A stretch of DNA of 64,000 nt from Cucumibacter marinus DSM 18995 (GTDB taxonomy: Bacteria; Pseudomonadota; Alphaproteobacteria; Rhizobiales; Devosiaceae). The stretch spans positions 502,936 through 566,935 of the forward strand of contig NZ_AUCR01000002.1 in the NCBI RefSeq assembly GCF_000429865.1, written 5' to 3'. Shown here in pieces: positions 30,797-39,632 of the stretch. A program made the translations under genes and the position numbers. The notes under the pieces were generated by a model. That model was not told the origin of the DNA and made no database searches. It worked only from the letters and a program-made list of their open reading frames with translations. The stretch's first letter is position 1, and each line of letters starts with the position of its first letter.

Positions 30797-31345
30797 TCAG
30801 TCTTCGGGAAACTCGACCTCGGTGGCGATGATGTCGCTGAGCCGCTTGCCGGTGCCCGTCGCGGCATAGATCGAGCGCGGGGGACGAGCGGTGTCGTCGA
30901 TGGTGCGGGTCACCCATCCGCGCTCCTCCATGGCCTTGAGCGATTGTGACAGGGCGCGGTCGGTGATCGGGGACAAGGCCCTGGCCAGATCGTTGAACTG
31001 ATGCGGCGTGTGGAGAACGGCGAGGACCGGCAGGGTCCAGGACTTGCGGAGAAGCTCAAGGTCATCGTCGCTGACCGCTTCTCGAATCCGGTGAGCGAGG
31101 GGGGCGAAGGCCTTGCCTTTTGCGGTCAGCCGGAATTCCGGACGCAGGGGATGTCCATAGCCGGGATTGCGTTCCATCAGCCCGGCATCGATCAGGTGAT
31201 CCATGCTTTGTGCGAAGGCGGTTCTGCCCGCGCCCGTCGCCGCCACCAGGGGCGCCTGCCGGCCCGCGACCCCGGCATGAAGGCTCCACAGAATGGGCAC
31301 CGCCCAGGCCCGGGAGGTGACGTTGACAAGGGAATTAATGTCCAT
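30797..31345 (-). CDS. tandem winged-helix (HxlR-like) regulator
   Basis: A 182-residue protein made of two HxlR-like winged helices. The first is residues 5-85 (SRAWAVPILWSLHAG ... AFAQSMDHLIDAGLMERNPGYG). The second is 98-172 (KSWTLPVLAVLHTPHQFNDLARALSPITDRALSQSLKAMEERGWVTRTI). Most HxlR proteins have a single domain of about 110-130 residues and act as dimers; a fused pair could bind DNA as a built-in dimer. It is divergent from two VOC-fold genes, with a 38-base spacer, so it probably controls them and itself. It lacks the redox Cys common near HxlR N-termini. Confidence 0.85.
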   Translation of the reverse strand: MDINSLVNVTSRAWAVPILWSLHAGVAGRQAPLVAATGAGRTAFAQSMDHLIDAGLMERNPGYGHPLRPEFRLTAKGKAFAPLAHRIREAVSDDDLELLRKSWTLPVLAVLHTPHQFNDLARALSPITDRALSQSLKAMEERGWVTRTIDDTARPPRSIYAATGTGKRLSDIIATEVEFPED

Positions 31346-31383
31346 TAAATATAGTTAGCATAATTTTTGACGAGAGGGAATCC

Positions 31384-31761
31384 ATGTCCTTGATATCGCT
31401 AAAAGACACCATCACCATCGCACTGTCGGTCAAGGACCGCCATGCCAGCGCGAAATGGTATGAAGACATGTTGGGGTTCGAGACCGTATATCATGCCGAT
31501 GAAGCTGGGTGGTCGGAGCTGCAAACCAAGACTCACGGAGTGACGATTGGACTTGGTGAACATACCAAGCCGGCCCCTGGCAATTGTGTACCGGTATACG
31601 GGATTGCCGATCTCGATTCCGCGCGGGCGAAGCTCGAAGGCGCCGGCGTGACGTTCGACGGGGAGACCGATGTCGTCGAAGGCATGGTCAAGACCGCGAC
31701 CTTCTACGATCCCGATGGCAACGCCATGATGCTTGCCGAAGATCTCAAGGAAGGCGCATAA
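31384..31761 (+). CDS. VOC-family (glyoxalase-like) protein
   Basis: A 125-residue cytoplasmic VOC-fold protein with two beta-alpha-beta-beta-beta modules: ITIALSVKDRHASAKWYEDMLGFETVYH and VPVYGIADLDSARAKLEGAGVTFDGE, ending in FYDPDGNAMMLAEDL. Family members include glyoxalases, dioxygenases and resistance proteins; the chemistry cannot be deduced. GAGAGGGAATCC precedes the ATG. It is two bases before a second VOC gene, in an operon divergent from the tandem-HTH regulator. Confidence 0.9.
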   Translation: MSLISLKDTITIALSVKDRHASAKWYEDMLGFETVYHADEAGWSELQTKTHGVTIGLGEHTKPAPGNCVPVYGIADLDSARAKLEGAGVTFDGETDVVEGMVKTATFYDPDGNAMMLAEDLKEGA

Positions 31762-31763
31762 CC

Positions 31764-32171
31764 ATGCGCCAATTGATCCTGGCGTCGGCCTTGTTGGCGG
31801 GCTGCAGCGGTGTTGCTTCGGCAGAACCTTTTGGTGAAGTGACAGTCGGTATTCCGGTTCCGTCCCTTGCCGAGGCGGAAGCCTGGTACGGTCAGCTTCT
31901 GGGGGGCGGTGCGGAGAAATTCGAGCCCGCTCCCGGCGTTGTCGAGTTCAAGGCCACGCCTAATGTCTGGCTGCAGATCTTCGAGGTGGAAAACCACCAG
32001 CCCACCGGCGCCGTCGTGCGGTTCCTGGTCGAGGATATGGCAGTCGCGCAGGCGGCCCGGGCCGAGGCCGGTATCGACACCGGTGAGGCGATCGAGGTTC
32101 CCGGCATTGTGACCTATTCCGAATTTGCCGATCCCTTCGGCAATGCTCTGGGGTTTTACGCCCTGCCATAG
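31764..32171 (+). CDS. exported VOC-fold protein, probable lipoprotein
   Basis: A 135-residue protein from the ATG at 31764 (AAGGAAGG about nine bases upstream). It begins with a hydrophobic leader and lipobox MRQLILASALLAGC (Cys14); cleavage after VASA is the alternative. The rest is one VOC unit pair: FGEVTVGIPVPSLAEAEAWYGQLLGG and AVVRFLVEDMAVAQAARAEAGIDTGEAIEV, ending DPFGNALGFYAL. Export of a VOC protein is unusual. It is coupled to the cytoplasmic VOC gene just upstream. Function unknown. Confidence 0.8.
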   Translation: MRQLILASALLAGCSGVASAEPFGEVTVGIPVPSLAEAEAWYGQLLGGGAEKFEPAPGVVEFKATPNVWLQIFEVENHQPTGAVVRFLVEDMAVAQAARAEAGIDTGEAIEVPGIVTYSEFADPFGNALGFYALP

Positions 32172-32199
32172 CGGCTTCCATTGAACCGATGTAAGTACG

Positions 32200-32224
32200 C
32201 ACCACCCGGTTTATCCGGGTGGTG
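32200..32224 (+). other. stable hairpin between VOC genes and ettA
   Basis: Perfect ten-base stem CACCACCCGG (32200-32209) / CCGGGTGGTG (32215-32224), loop TTTAT. There is no T tract, so this is either a weak terminator for the VOC operon or a 5' leader element of ettA. The rest of the 207-base gap shows nothing clear. Confidence 0.5.
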
Positions 32225-32378
32225 CATGATACGCCTTGCCGGGACGCCACGGCTCGGTCGGCTGTTCGGCCGAACCTTTGGGCTGGTTGCACCAATCCAC
32301 CGAATGCCATAAACCGCCGCGACGACAGAATTTGCGGGCGGCCGGCGCGATTCCGGCCGCATTTCATGAGAGGTGCTT

Positions 32379-34034
32379 ATGGCGCGTCAGTTCATCTATC
32401 ACATGCATGGTCTCACCAAGACCTATTCGGGCGGCAAGAAGGTTCTCGACGGGGTCAATCTCAGCTTCTACCCGGATGCCAAGATCGGTGTGCTCGGGCC
32501 CAATGGCGCGGGCAAATCCACGCTGTTGAAGATCATGGCCGGGATCGACACCGAGTTCACCGGCGAAGCCTGGGCCGCCGAAGGCGCCAAGGTCGGTTAT
32601 CTGCCGCAGGAACCGCAGCTCGACCCGAGCCTCGATGTGCGCGGCAATGTCATGATCGGGGTCAAGGAAAAGCAGGCCATCCTCGACCGCTACAACGAAT
32701 TGATGATGAACTATTCGGACGAGACGGCAGAGGAGGGCGCCGCCCTTCAGGACCAGATCGATGCCGAAAACCTGTGGGACCTCGATTCCAAGGTCGAGAT
32801 GGCGATGGAGGCGCTCAGGTGCCCGCCGCCCGAGGCCAGTGTCGAGAACCTGTCGGGCGGTGAAAAGCGCCGGGTGGCGCTGTGCCAGCTTCTTCTGTCC
32901 GCACCGGACCTGCTGCTGCTCGATGAGCCGACCAACCATCTCGATGCGGAGACCACGGCCTGGCTTGAAAAGCATCTGCGCGAATTTCCCGGCGCGGTGC
33001 TGATCATCACCCACGACCGTTACTTCCTCGACAATGTCACCGGCTGGATCCTCGAGCTCGACCGGGGCCGGGGCATTCCTTACGAGGGCAATTACACCGC
33101 CTATCTCGAGCAGAAGACCAAGCGTTATGCGCAGGAGCAGCGCGAGGACGAGGCGCGTTTGAAGGTGCTGCAGCGCGAAAAGGAATGGCTCGGTCAGAGC
33201 CCGCAGGCGCGGCAGACCAAATCCAAGGCGCGTATCCGGGCCTATGACGAACTGGTCAAGATCAACGAGGCGCGCAGCCAGTCGGGCAAGGCGCAGATCG
33301 TCATTCCCGCCGGTCCGCGGCTCGGCCAGAACGTCATCGATGCGGAAAACCTGCGCAAAGGCTATGGCAACAAGCTGTTGATCGACGATCTCACCTTCTC
33401 GCTGCCGCCGGGCGGCATTGTCGGCGTGATCGGGCCGAACGGCGCGGGTAAAACCACCTTGTTCCGCATGATCACCGAGCAGGAACAGCCCGATGGCGGC
33501 ACCATCACCGTTGGGGAGACCGTCAAGCTCGGTTATGTCGACCAGAGCCGCGACGCGCTCGATCCGAAAAAGACCGTCTGGGAGGAAATCTCGGAAGGCA
33601 ATGACGTGATCACGCTGGGCAAGCGCGAGGTGAATTCGCGCGCCTATACCTCGGCCTTCAACTTCAAGGGCGGGGACCAGCAGCAGCCGGTGGGCACGCT
33701 TTCAGGCGGTCAGCGCAACCGCGTTCACCTCGCCAAGATGCTGAAATCGGGCGCCAATGTCCTGCTGCTCGATGAGCCGACCAACGATCTCGACACCGAG
33801 ACCCTGGCCGCGCTTGAAGAAGCGCTCGAGGAGTTCGCAGGCTGCGCGGTGATCATCAGCCACGACCGCATGTTCCTCGACCGTCTCGCCACCCACATCC
33901 TCGCCTTTGAGGGCGACAGCCATGTGGAATGGTTCGAAGGCAATTTCGCCGACTATGAGGCCGACAAGGTCCGCCGCCTCGGCCCCGATGCGGTCAACCC
34001 CAAGCGGGTGAGCTACAAGCCGCTCACGCGGTAG
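32379..34034 (+). CDS. ettA: energy-dependent translational throttle protein EttA
   Basis: A 551-residue ABC-F ATPase without membrane segments. Two ABC domains have Walker [10 protein letters not shown] and GPNGAGKTT, signatures LSGGEKRR and LSGGQRNR, and Walker [13 protein letters not shown] and [11 protein letters not shown]. The inter-domain linker (about residues 240-310) and the opening [15 protein letters not shown] match EttA. It binds the ribosomal E site and gates early elongation according to ATP/ADP ratio. GAGAGG precedes the ATG at 32379. Monocistronic with its own terminator. Confidence 0.96.
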   Translation: MARQFIYHMHGLTKTYSGGKKVLDGVNLSFYPDAKIGVLGPNGAGKSTLLKIMAGIDTEFTGEAWAAEGAKVGYLPQEPQLDPSLDVRGNVMIGVKEKQAILDRYNELMMNYSDETAEEGAALQDQIDAENLWDLDSKVEMAMEALRCPPPEASVENLSGGEKRRVALCQLLLSAPDLLLLDEPTNHLDAETTAWLEKHLREFPGAVLIITHDRYFLDNVTGWILELDRGRGIPYEGNYTAYLEQKTKRYAQEQREDEARLKVLQREKEWLGQSPQARQTKSKARIRAYDELVKINEARSQSGKAQIVIPAGPRLGQNVIDAENLRKGYGNKLLIDDLTFSLPPGGIVGVIGPNGAGKTTLFRMITEQEQPDGGTITVGETVKLGYVDQSRDALDPKKTVWEEISEGNDVITLGKREVNSRAYTSAFNFKGGDQQQPVGTLSGGQRNRVHLAKMLKSGANVLLLDEPTNDLDTETLAALEEALEEFAGCAVIISHDRMFLDRLATHILAFEGDSHVEWFEGNFADYEADKVRRLGPDAVNPKRVSYKPLTR

Positions 34035-34083
34035 TTGCAGGCCGCTGGCGCGGCTGGCAGTCTGTGGTCCATCGAATTGAAAA

Positions 34084-34110
34084 GGCCGGGCATTTGCCCG
34101 GCCTTTTTTA
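34084..34110. terminator. bidirectional Rho-independent terminator
   Basis: Perfect eight-base stem GGCCGGGC (34084-34091) / GCCCGGCC (34096-34103), loop ATTT, preceded by AAAA and followed by TTTTTT. It serves ettA on the plus strand and, more weakly, the convergent gene at 34115. Confidence 0.9.
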
Positions 34111-34114
34111 TTGG

Positions 34115-34543
34115 TCACATTTCCAGCTTGAGCTGGGGTTCGCCGTTCGAGGTGCGCTCTTTCGAATGGCCGCTGGGGCCGACCACGGCGCGCAGGCGTT
34201 TGCGGAAGTTCGAGAAGCTTTCGAAGGTCACCACGTCGACCGCCTCATCCAGTTCCAGTTCGAGCCGGAACCAGCCCGGCTGCAGGGCCGCGACAGCGAC
34301 CACCGTCGCCTTGAAGGGCTGGCCGAGATAGCTGCCCGCGACCCGCCCGCCCGGCGTCCACCCATCGGGCGGGCCATTGCCGATGGCCGCGTGGAGCGTG
34401 TTCCAGTCCCGAAACCCGAGCTGATGGGCGGTGATCTCGAGCGACTGGGCGTGTCCGATCTCCTGTCCTTCTTCGGCCAGCCGGGTGCGCAGGCGTTTGG
34501 CCTGCGCCTTGGCCTCGGCGATGGTGGGGAGATGGCGGGTCAT
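34115..34543 (-). CDS. glyoxalase superfamily (Glyoxalase_8-type) domain protein
   Basis: A 142-residue protein from the ATG at 34543. The N-terminal 55 residues (TIAEAKAQAKRLRTRLAEEGQEI and AQSLEITAHQLGFRDWNTLHAAIG) match the small helical domain often fused to glyoxalase-like proteins. The C-terminal 75 residues are beta-rich (FKATVVAVAALQPGWFRLELELDEAVDVVTFESF), of unknown binding partner. Its start overlaps the MATE stop by four bases (ATGA), so it is translated after the pump. Confidence 0.8.
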   Translation of the reverse strand: MTRHLPTIAEAKAQAKRLRTRLAEEGQEIGHAQSLEITAHQLGFRDWNTLHAAIGNGPPDGWTPGGRVAGSYLGQPFKATVVAVAALQPGWFRLELELDEAVDVVTFESFSNFRKRLRAVVGPSGHSKERTSNGEPQLKLEM

Positions 34544-35931
34544 GGCCGGCCTCCTTCGATCATCGGCGCGGGCGACGGTGGGAGCCTGTTCGCCCGCGAA
34601 AGCTGGACCAGCACGATGAACGTCAGCCCGAGCAACAGCACTTCGGCTGCCGGGCCGGCCATCCAGATGCCCCATTCCCCGATCCATGCAGCGAGCGCGA
34701 AGGTGAGGGGAATGCCGAAGGCGTAGGGCTTGGACAGACCCAGCAACGCAGCCCGCCCGGCATCGCCAATGGCCTGGAAATAGGTCGCGGTCATCATCAG
34801 CGGCCCCGCGAGGAAGAACATGGCGGTGATGACGGGCAGGATGCGGCCAACTTCGGCGATAACCAGCGGGTCGGCGACGAAAGCCGCGCCGATCTGCGTG
34901 GCAAAGACCGAGAACAGGATCTGGATCGTTGCCCCGTAGCTAAAGGCCGCCACCAGCGCGATTTTCAGACTGGTCCGGGTCCGCGTGCGGTCCCCGGCGC
35001 CGAAATTCGAGCCGGTGATGGTCTGCATGGCGTGGCTCAGCCCCAGCATGGGCAGAAAGGCGAAGGTCATCACCCTTGTGATGATGCCATAGGCGGAAAC
35101 GGTCGCCGCATAGTCCGCGGTTTGTATCCATTGCAGGGCAATCAGGATCGCCGCGGAGCCGAGCGCCAGCCCGATAAAGTTGAGGCTTTGCGGGGCACCG
35201 AGCGCCAGAATGCGGGTCCAGCCGGTGGTCAGCTTGTGTTGCCATAGCGCCGAAGGCCGCAAATCGGTGCGCCCCTTGAGGCGGAAGCCGAGGATGATCG
35301 CCATCGCAAGGGCTTGCGCCAGGGCGGTGCCATAGGCGGAGCCGGCGACCCCCATATCGAGTATGGCGATCAGCACATAGTTGAAGCCGATATTGGCGAG
35401 GGAGACCAAAAGGCTCATCGCCGCCATGAAGCCCACGCGCCCCTCATTGCGCAACGCGTCGGAATTGACCGCGAGCATGAACAACAGGGGCGAAAAGGCG
35501 ATGGTGATGCCGAGATAGATCAGCCCGAGATCGGCCAGCTCTTGCGATCCGCCCGCCGCGAGCAGGGCGACGGGACGGCCAAGGGTCATGAACAGGGCGA
35601 TGAGGATGACGCCCACCACAAGCGCCAGTCCATGCGCGCCGGCATAGATGGCCTGCGCTTCGCCGGTGGCACCGGCGCCGAGGCGCCGGGCGAGAATGCT
35701 CGACATGCCGGATGAAACGAGCGTCGAAAGCGCCACGACGAGCATATAGAGCGGGAACATAAGGGTGACAGCGGCGAGCGCCTCGGGGCCGACGAAATGC
35801 CCGAGGAACAAGGCGTCGGCGACGGCCAGCAGGCCGTTCATGCCCATCACGAAGATGATCGGCAGCGCCGTTCTGGCGTAGATCGGGCCGAGTGGCCCGG
35901 CAAGATACGAATTGGCTGGGGTGTCAGACAT
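34540..35931 (-). CDS. MATE-family multidrug efflux pump
   Basis: A 463-residue inner-membrane protein with about 12 helices. The start at 35931 has AGGAGAA seven bases upstream. MATE hallmarks appear in both halves: IIFVMGMNGLLAVADALFLGHFVGPEALAAVTLMFPLYM in the first, and GLSHAMQTITGSNFGAGDRTRTR in the second (a typical QPxxGxNxGAxxxxR-like segment with the Gln-Pro changed). It should export cationic or organic compounds using an ion gradient. Coupled to the small gene at 34115-34543. Confidence 0.93.
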   Translation of the reverse strand: MSDTPANSYLAGPLGPIYARTALPIIFVMGMNGLLAVADALFLGHFVGPEALAAVTLMFPLYMLVVALSTLVSSGMSSILARRLGAGATGEAQAIYAGAHGLALVVGVILIALFMTLGRPVALLAAGGSQELADLGLIYLGITIAFSPLLFMLAVNSDALRNEGRVGFMAAMSLLVSLANIGFNYVLIAILDMGVAGSAYGTALAQALAMAIILGFRLKGRTDLRPSALWQHKLTTGWTRILALGAPQSLNFIGLALGSAAILIALQWIQTADYAATVSAYGIITRVMTFAFLPMLGLSHAMQTITGSNFGAGDRTRTRTSLKIALVAAFSYGATIQILFSVFATQIGAAFVADPLVIAEVGRILPVITAMFFLAGPLMMTATYFQAIGDAGRAALLGLSKPYAFGIPLTFALAAWIGEWGIWMAGPAAEVLLLGLTFIVLVQLSRANRLPPSPAPMIEGGRP

Positions 35932-36182
35932 GCCCCGTTCTCCTTTGGCCAATGTCGCAATGTGAAGGAAGGGGCCCGCGTTGCCATCCATGCGACTGGC
36001 GTCAAGGAAGACGGATTGGTCTGTGTCAGAACTTCACCGGACAAATGTCTGCGGGCGGCTGGCGTCTGCGGCCAGCGGTGCTTCTAATGGGCGGGCGCGG
36101 CGGCGTCAAGCGAAGGATCGTTGGTGACAGTCCGTCATTGCCGGTGTCAGGATTGTGCCTGCGCGGGATATGGAAGGTGACC

Positions 36183-36608
36183 ATGGGCGAGAAACATATG
36201 CTTGAAGGCACATGCCTTTGCGGCGATGTGCGGTATCGGGTCGAAGATGCGTTCGAATACGCCGCCAACTGCCATTGCTCTAAATGCCGGCGGACAACCG
36301 GGTCGGCGTTCAAGCCCTTTGGCGGGATCGAGCGCGACGCGCTGGTGCTGCATCAGGGCTGCGGGCATCTGCTGATCATGGGCGATGGCGTCGATCAGGA
36401 TGTGCATTGCGGGCGGTGCGGCTCGCTCCTTTATTCGGTGGTTCGCGAAGGGGCCTATGTCCATGTGGCGCTCGGCACGCTAGTCGACACGCCCTCCATC
36501 CGGCCGACCGAGCATATCTTTGTGGGGTCCAAGGCGCCGTGGTTCGAGATCACCGACGACCTGCCGCAATATCTCGAATTCTCCGACGGAGAGCCGATCA
36601 ACGGGTGA
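36183..36608 (+). CDS. GFA-family (CENP-V/GFA domain) zinc protein
   Basis: A 141-residue protein with the GFA zinc-site cysteines Cys11 and Cys13 (GTCLCGDV), Cys30, Cys32 and Cys35 (NCHCSKCRR), and Cys76 and Cys79 (HCGRCGS). The family includes enzymes that speed S-hydroxymethylglutathione formation, but most members are uncharacterised. GGAAGG before the ATG at 36183 supports this start; a second ATG is at 36198. The gene stands alone between the MATE gene and a palindromic repeat. Confidence 0.92.
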   Translation: MGEKHMLEGTCLCGDVRYRVEDAFEYAANCHCSKCRRTTGSAFKPFGGIERDALVLHQGCGHLLIMGDGVDQDVHCGRCGSLLYSVVREGAYVHVALGTLVDTPSIRPTEHIFVGSKAPWFEITDDLPQYLEFSDGEPING

Positions 36609-36701
36609 GGCCCCTGTCCCGAGATGCGGGTGGACCCTCAGCCTGTCGGCGAGAGGCCAAAAGCGTCCGGGACGACACGAGGGGATGATTGCGCCGCACG
36701 T

Positions 36702-36813
36702 CCTCACCCTGAGGTGCGAGGCAAGCCGAGCCTCGAAGGGCGAGGGCGGGATGTGCTTTGGCAAGTCCACCCTTCGAGGGTCGCGCCGGTGGCGCTCCCG
36801 CCTCAGGGTGAGG
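36702..36813. repeat. palindromic intergenic repeat element
   Basis: Nested inverted repeats: a perfect 13-base outer arm CCTCACCCTGAGG (36702-36714) pairs with 36801-36813, and a perfect ten-base inner arm CCTCGAAGGG (36731-36740) pairs with 36770-36779. This 112-base cruciform-like unit matches the dispersed CCTCA.CCTGAG / TCGAAGG palindromes common between genes in Alphaproteobacteria. It sits between two convergent genes. Confidence 0.85.
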
Positions 36814-36839
36814 CGGGGTTTCGGGTTTATCGGTCGCCC

Positions 36840-37664
36840 TCAGACCAACCCGAGTTCCTTGTCCGTCGCGCTCACGTTGAACTTGTCCCTTGGCGGCATG
36901 GGGCGCGTCGTCCAGTCGGGATCGAATGTGAAGCTCGATTTTTCCCGGCCCGGCAGCAGGCCGCCATTCCCCGCGCCTTTGGCGTAATCGTAGTAAAGCT
37001 TGACGATCTCATCGTAACTCGTCTGCTGCGCGGCGGGGTGTTCTATAGCCGCATCGTGCCAGCGGCGGACGCGTTTCAGCTCAGCGGGGATTTCGTAGTT
37101 CTCGTAGTAGTCGAGGAACCAGAAGCGCTGGAAGAACGGGGTGTAAACCGCTTCAGCGAAACCGAAATCCTCGAACAACCAGGTGTCGTGCCGGGCATTG
37201 GCGACGAGGAAATCGTCCAGCTTCTTGTATTGGGCATCCATCCGATCGCGGAATTCCTCGCGCTTCTCGCGGTCCTGGTTCATCACCATCATGTAGCCGG
37301 CAGCCACGAACCCGCCTTCCATCGTGACCATCAGGGCTTCCAGGGCTTTCTCATAAGGGTCGGTGCGCTTGACCGGGCGATCGGGGTAAAGGTCCTCGAT
37401 ATAATCGAGCAGGACGAGGCTTTCCTTGAGCGGGCCCTTGTCGGTTTCCATGACGGGCAGGGCGGTCGTGCCGCCGGTCAGGCCCAGCAGCCATTCGGGG
37501 CGCGGTACCGTGATGTCGACGACGTGGAAATCGACCGCATCGCGCTTGCCCTTCAAATCCAACATCACCTCGATGCGCTGGCAAAAGGGGCAGACCGGGA
37601 TGTGATAGACCGCGGGCCGGCCGTTGAAAGGCGGCTTCTCGGTCGTGGAGACGGGTGAGTTCAT
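36840..37664 (-). CDS. glutathione S-transferase family protein
   Basis: A 274-residue protein. The N-terminal thioredoxin-like domain carries a Cys-Pro-Phe-Cys site (Cys25-Cys28, YHIPVCPFCQRIEVML) and GTTALPVMETDKGPLKESLVLLDYIEDLYPD, typical of the glutathione-binding fold. The C-terminal half is all-helical (KALEALMVTMEGGFVAAGYMM ... FEDFGFAEAVYTPFFQRFWFL). The dithiol site resembles glutaredoxin-like or omega-type GSTs, so a thiol-transfer or dehalogenase-like role is possible. Monocistronic, with the repeat element just downstream. Confidence 0.88.
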   Translation of the reverse strand: MNSPVSTTEKPPFNGRPAVYHIPVCPFCQRIEVMLDLKGKRDAVDFHVVDITVPRPEWLLGLTGGTTALPVMETDKGPLKESLVLLDYIEDLYPDRPVKRTDPYEKALEALMVTMEGGFVAAGYMMVMNQDREKREEFRDRMDAQYKKLDDFLVANARHDTWLFEDFGFAEAVYTPFFQRFWFLDYYENYEIPAELKRVRRWHDAAIEHPAAQQTSYDEIVKLYYDYAKGAGNGGLLPGREKSSFTFDPDWTTRPMPPRDKFNVSATDKELGLV

Positions 37665-37826
37665 GGTGTTGCCTGACAGTTCGGTTTCGGCCGCAGTCTA
37701 TGCAAACGGGGCGGCGATTCCAGCCTCGAAATCTCGATGGGCGCCGCGACAATCGCGGAATTCCTGATCGCCTTCGCGGCCCAAGCTGTTAAACTCGGCC
37801 TGTGGGGAGCTGCAAAGGAGGACGCT

Positions 37827-38462
37827 GTGGCATCAACAATCGCAAAACTGGCGCTGGCCGGACTGTGCGCCTGTGCTTTTTCGGCGCCGGTGCTGGCCGC
37901 CGAACTTGGCCGGGTCCAGCTCAATGGCCGTACGGTCGTTTTGAATGATGATTTCACCTGGGCATATGACAAGTCTTCAGCCAAGCAGGCAGCCGGTGGC
38001 GAATGCTCGGCCGGCGCAGAAGTCATGGACAGCCAGAACGTGGCACTTACCGCCTGTCTCGATGCCGCCATCTGGCAGGAAGTCGAGCAGTTGCCTGAGC
38101 ATGAGAAAGACTATTTCACCAAGGACGGGGCGCTCGGTTTGGCCTTCATCAACGAGAAGATCACCGTGGGCAATGAAGCCCTGCGCGAACAGATCGTGCT
38201 CAACGCCGCCGCCGGTCTCAACGTGTCGGTAGAGGACGTTGATATTCGCCGCGAGGAAGACCTGGCAATCGGCGGCGCGGAATGGCGCGTGATCGAATAT
38301 GGTGCCAATTTCAACGGTGTCGACGTGGTCTTCGTCAATCATTTCCGTTCGGTCAACGGCTTCGGCACGGCGCAGATCGTGTTCTACACCAATGACAATC
38401 TGCTCGAGGAAATGAGTGGCGCCATCGACAATGTGCTCGCGGGCATTTCGGTCGGTCCGTAG
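37827..38462 (+). CDS. secreted protein of unknown function
   Basis: A 211-residue protein using a GTG start at 37827 with AAAGGAGGA six bases upstream. The signal peptide (MASTIAKLALAGLCACAFSAPVLAA) ends near residue 25. The mature opening ELGRVQLNGRTVVLNDDFTWAYD resembles the short conserved start of several periplasmic proteins (DUF3157-like). The rest is mixed alpha/beta (EQIVLNAAAGLNVSVEDVDIRRE, GVDVVFVNHFRSVNGFGTAQIVFYTND). Two Cys residues could form a disulfide. No clear neighbour link. Function unknown. Confidence 0.8.
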   Translation: MASTIAKLALAGLCACAFSAPVLAAELGRVQLNGRTVVLNDDFTWAYDKSSAKQAAGGECSAGAEVMDSQNVALTACLDAAIWQEVEQLPEHEKDYFTKDGALGLAFINEKITVGNEALREQIVLNAAAGLNVSVEDVDIRREEDLAIGGAEWRVIEYGANFNGVDVVFVNHFRSVNGFGTAQIVFYTNDNLLEEMSGAIDNVLAGISVGP

Positions 38463-38554
38463 CGTGCATGAGGCTTTGCGAAAATTGATGGATCCATCAG
38501 CAAACATCATTCGACGGGCCGGGCTGGCAGGGCTAGCCTTGTGATGTCCCGGTT

Positions 38555-38631
38555 CACGCCCCTTGAGGGGCGTGTGCCGCCTTTCCTGCCGCATCCCGGC
38601 TCGGCGGGTGTCCCACCCCGCCCCGGGATGC
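38555..38631 (+). other. two consecutive stable hairpins upstream of rarD
   Basis: CACGCCCC (38555-38562) / GGGGCGTG (38567-38574) with a TTGA loop is followed by GCATCCCGG (38591-38599) / CCGGGATGC (38623-38631) with an inner GGCGGG/CCCCGCC pairing. Neither has a T tract. They could be a palindromic repeat unit, a transcript stabiliser or a leader structure. The rest of the 219-base gap is featureless. Confidence 0.5.
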
Positions 38632-38681
38632 CTGAATCGCTTGGCCTGCGGTAACCGCTCGAGCACTTCCGGAAAAGCGCC

Positions 38682-39632
38682 ATGTCCCCATCGGCTTCCA
38701 CCCCTTCCTCCGTCGAGGCCGGTGAAATCCGTGCCGGACTGATCGCGGCGCTGTTCTGTTATGGCGTGTGGGGCGTGTTTCCGCTCCTGTTCAAGCTGGT
38801 CGATCATGTCGATTCACTGACCATTGTCGCCCACCGGGTGGTCTGGGCTCTGATCTCTGTTGCGCTCTTTCTTGCCATCAGGAACCGGCTCGGCGAAGTC
38901 CGTGCCGTCTTCATCAATCGCCGCGTGCTGTTCGCGCTGATGGCTTCGGCGCTGTTCCTGGCGATCAACTGGCTGGCCTTCATCTGGGCGGTGACCAGCG
39001 GCAATGTGCTCGAATCGAGCTTTGGCTATTTCATCAGCCCGCTTGTGAATGTCGCCATGGGCACGGTGCTGCTCAAGGAGAAGCAGAACCGCGTCCAAAC
39101 GATCGCCATTGCCATCGCGGTGTTTGCCGTCCTCATCCAGGGTTTCGGGCTCGGCTCGATGCCCTGGGCGGCGCTGGCCATGGCGTTCGCTTTCGGGTTC
39201 TACGGCTATTTCCGCAAGACCGTGGTGGTTGGCGCGGCGCCCGGCCTGATGGTCGAGACCATGATCATGCTGCCGGTGGCGGCGGCGTTCATCGGTTTTG
39301 TACTGGCCACCGAGGGGCCGGGACCGATCGGCGATCCGCTCACCTATTTCTACATCATCATGGCGGGGACGGTGACGTCCGGCGTGCTGGTCCTGTTCGC
39401 TTTTGCCGCGCGGCGGCTGCGCCTTTCGACCATCGGCATGTTCCAATACATTCCGCCGAGTCTCCAATTCATCATGGCGGTCTGGCTTTTCGGCGAACCG
39501 CTGGGCATCTACAAGCTGGTCAGCTTCGCGCTGATCTGGCTGTCACTGTCCATCTTCACCTGGGACAGCTGGCGCCGTCAGCGCGCGGTGCCACCGGTTG
39601 AAACACCGCCCATTCCGAGGAAACCCGCATGA
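38682..39632 (+). CDS. rarD: RarD-type EamA-family transporter
   Basis: A 316-residue membrane protein with about ten helices. RarD hallmarks are GLIAALFCYGVWGVFPLLFKLVDHVDSLTIVAHRVVWAL near the start, NWLAFIWAVTSGNVLESSFGYFISPLVNVAMG, and MFQYIPPSLQFIMAVWLFGEPL near the end. RarD proteins are linked to chloramphenicol tolerance; the natural substrate is unknown. Its stop overlaps the MOSC gene start by four bases, so rarD-MOSC-methyltransferase form an operon. Confidence 0.94.
   Translation: MSPSASTPSSVEAGEIRAGLIAALFCYGVWGVFPLLFKLVDHVDSLTIVAHRVVWALISVALFLAIRNRLGEVRAVFINRRVLFALMASALFLAINWLAFIWAVTSGNVLESSFGYFISPLVNVAMGTVLLKEKQNRVQTIAIAIAVFAVLIQGFGLGSMPWAALAMAFAFGFYGYFRKTVVVGAAPGLMVETMIMLPVAAAFIGFVLATEGPGPIGDPLTYFYIIMAGTVTSGVLVLFAFAARRLRLSTIGMFQYIPPSLQFIMAVWLFGEPLGIYKLVSFALIWLSLSIFTWDSWRRQRAVPPVETPPIPRKPA

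Noticed and set aside
31384..32171. The two VOC genes as halves of one frameshifted gene
   Set aside because: Each encodes a full VOC fold, and the second has its own ribosome site and signal peptide.
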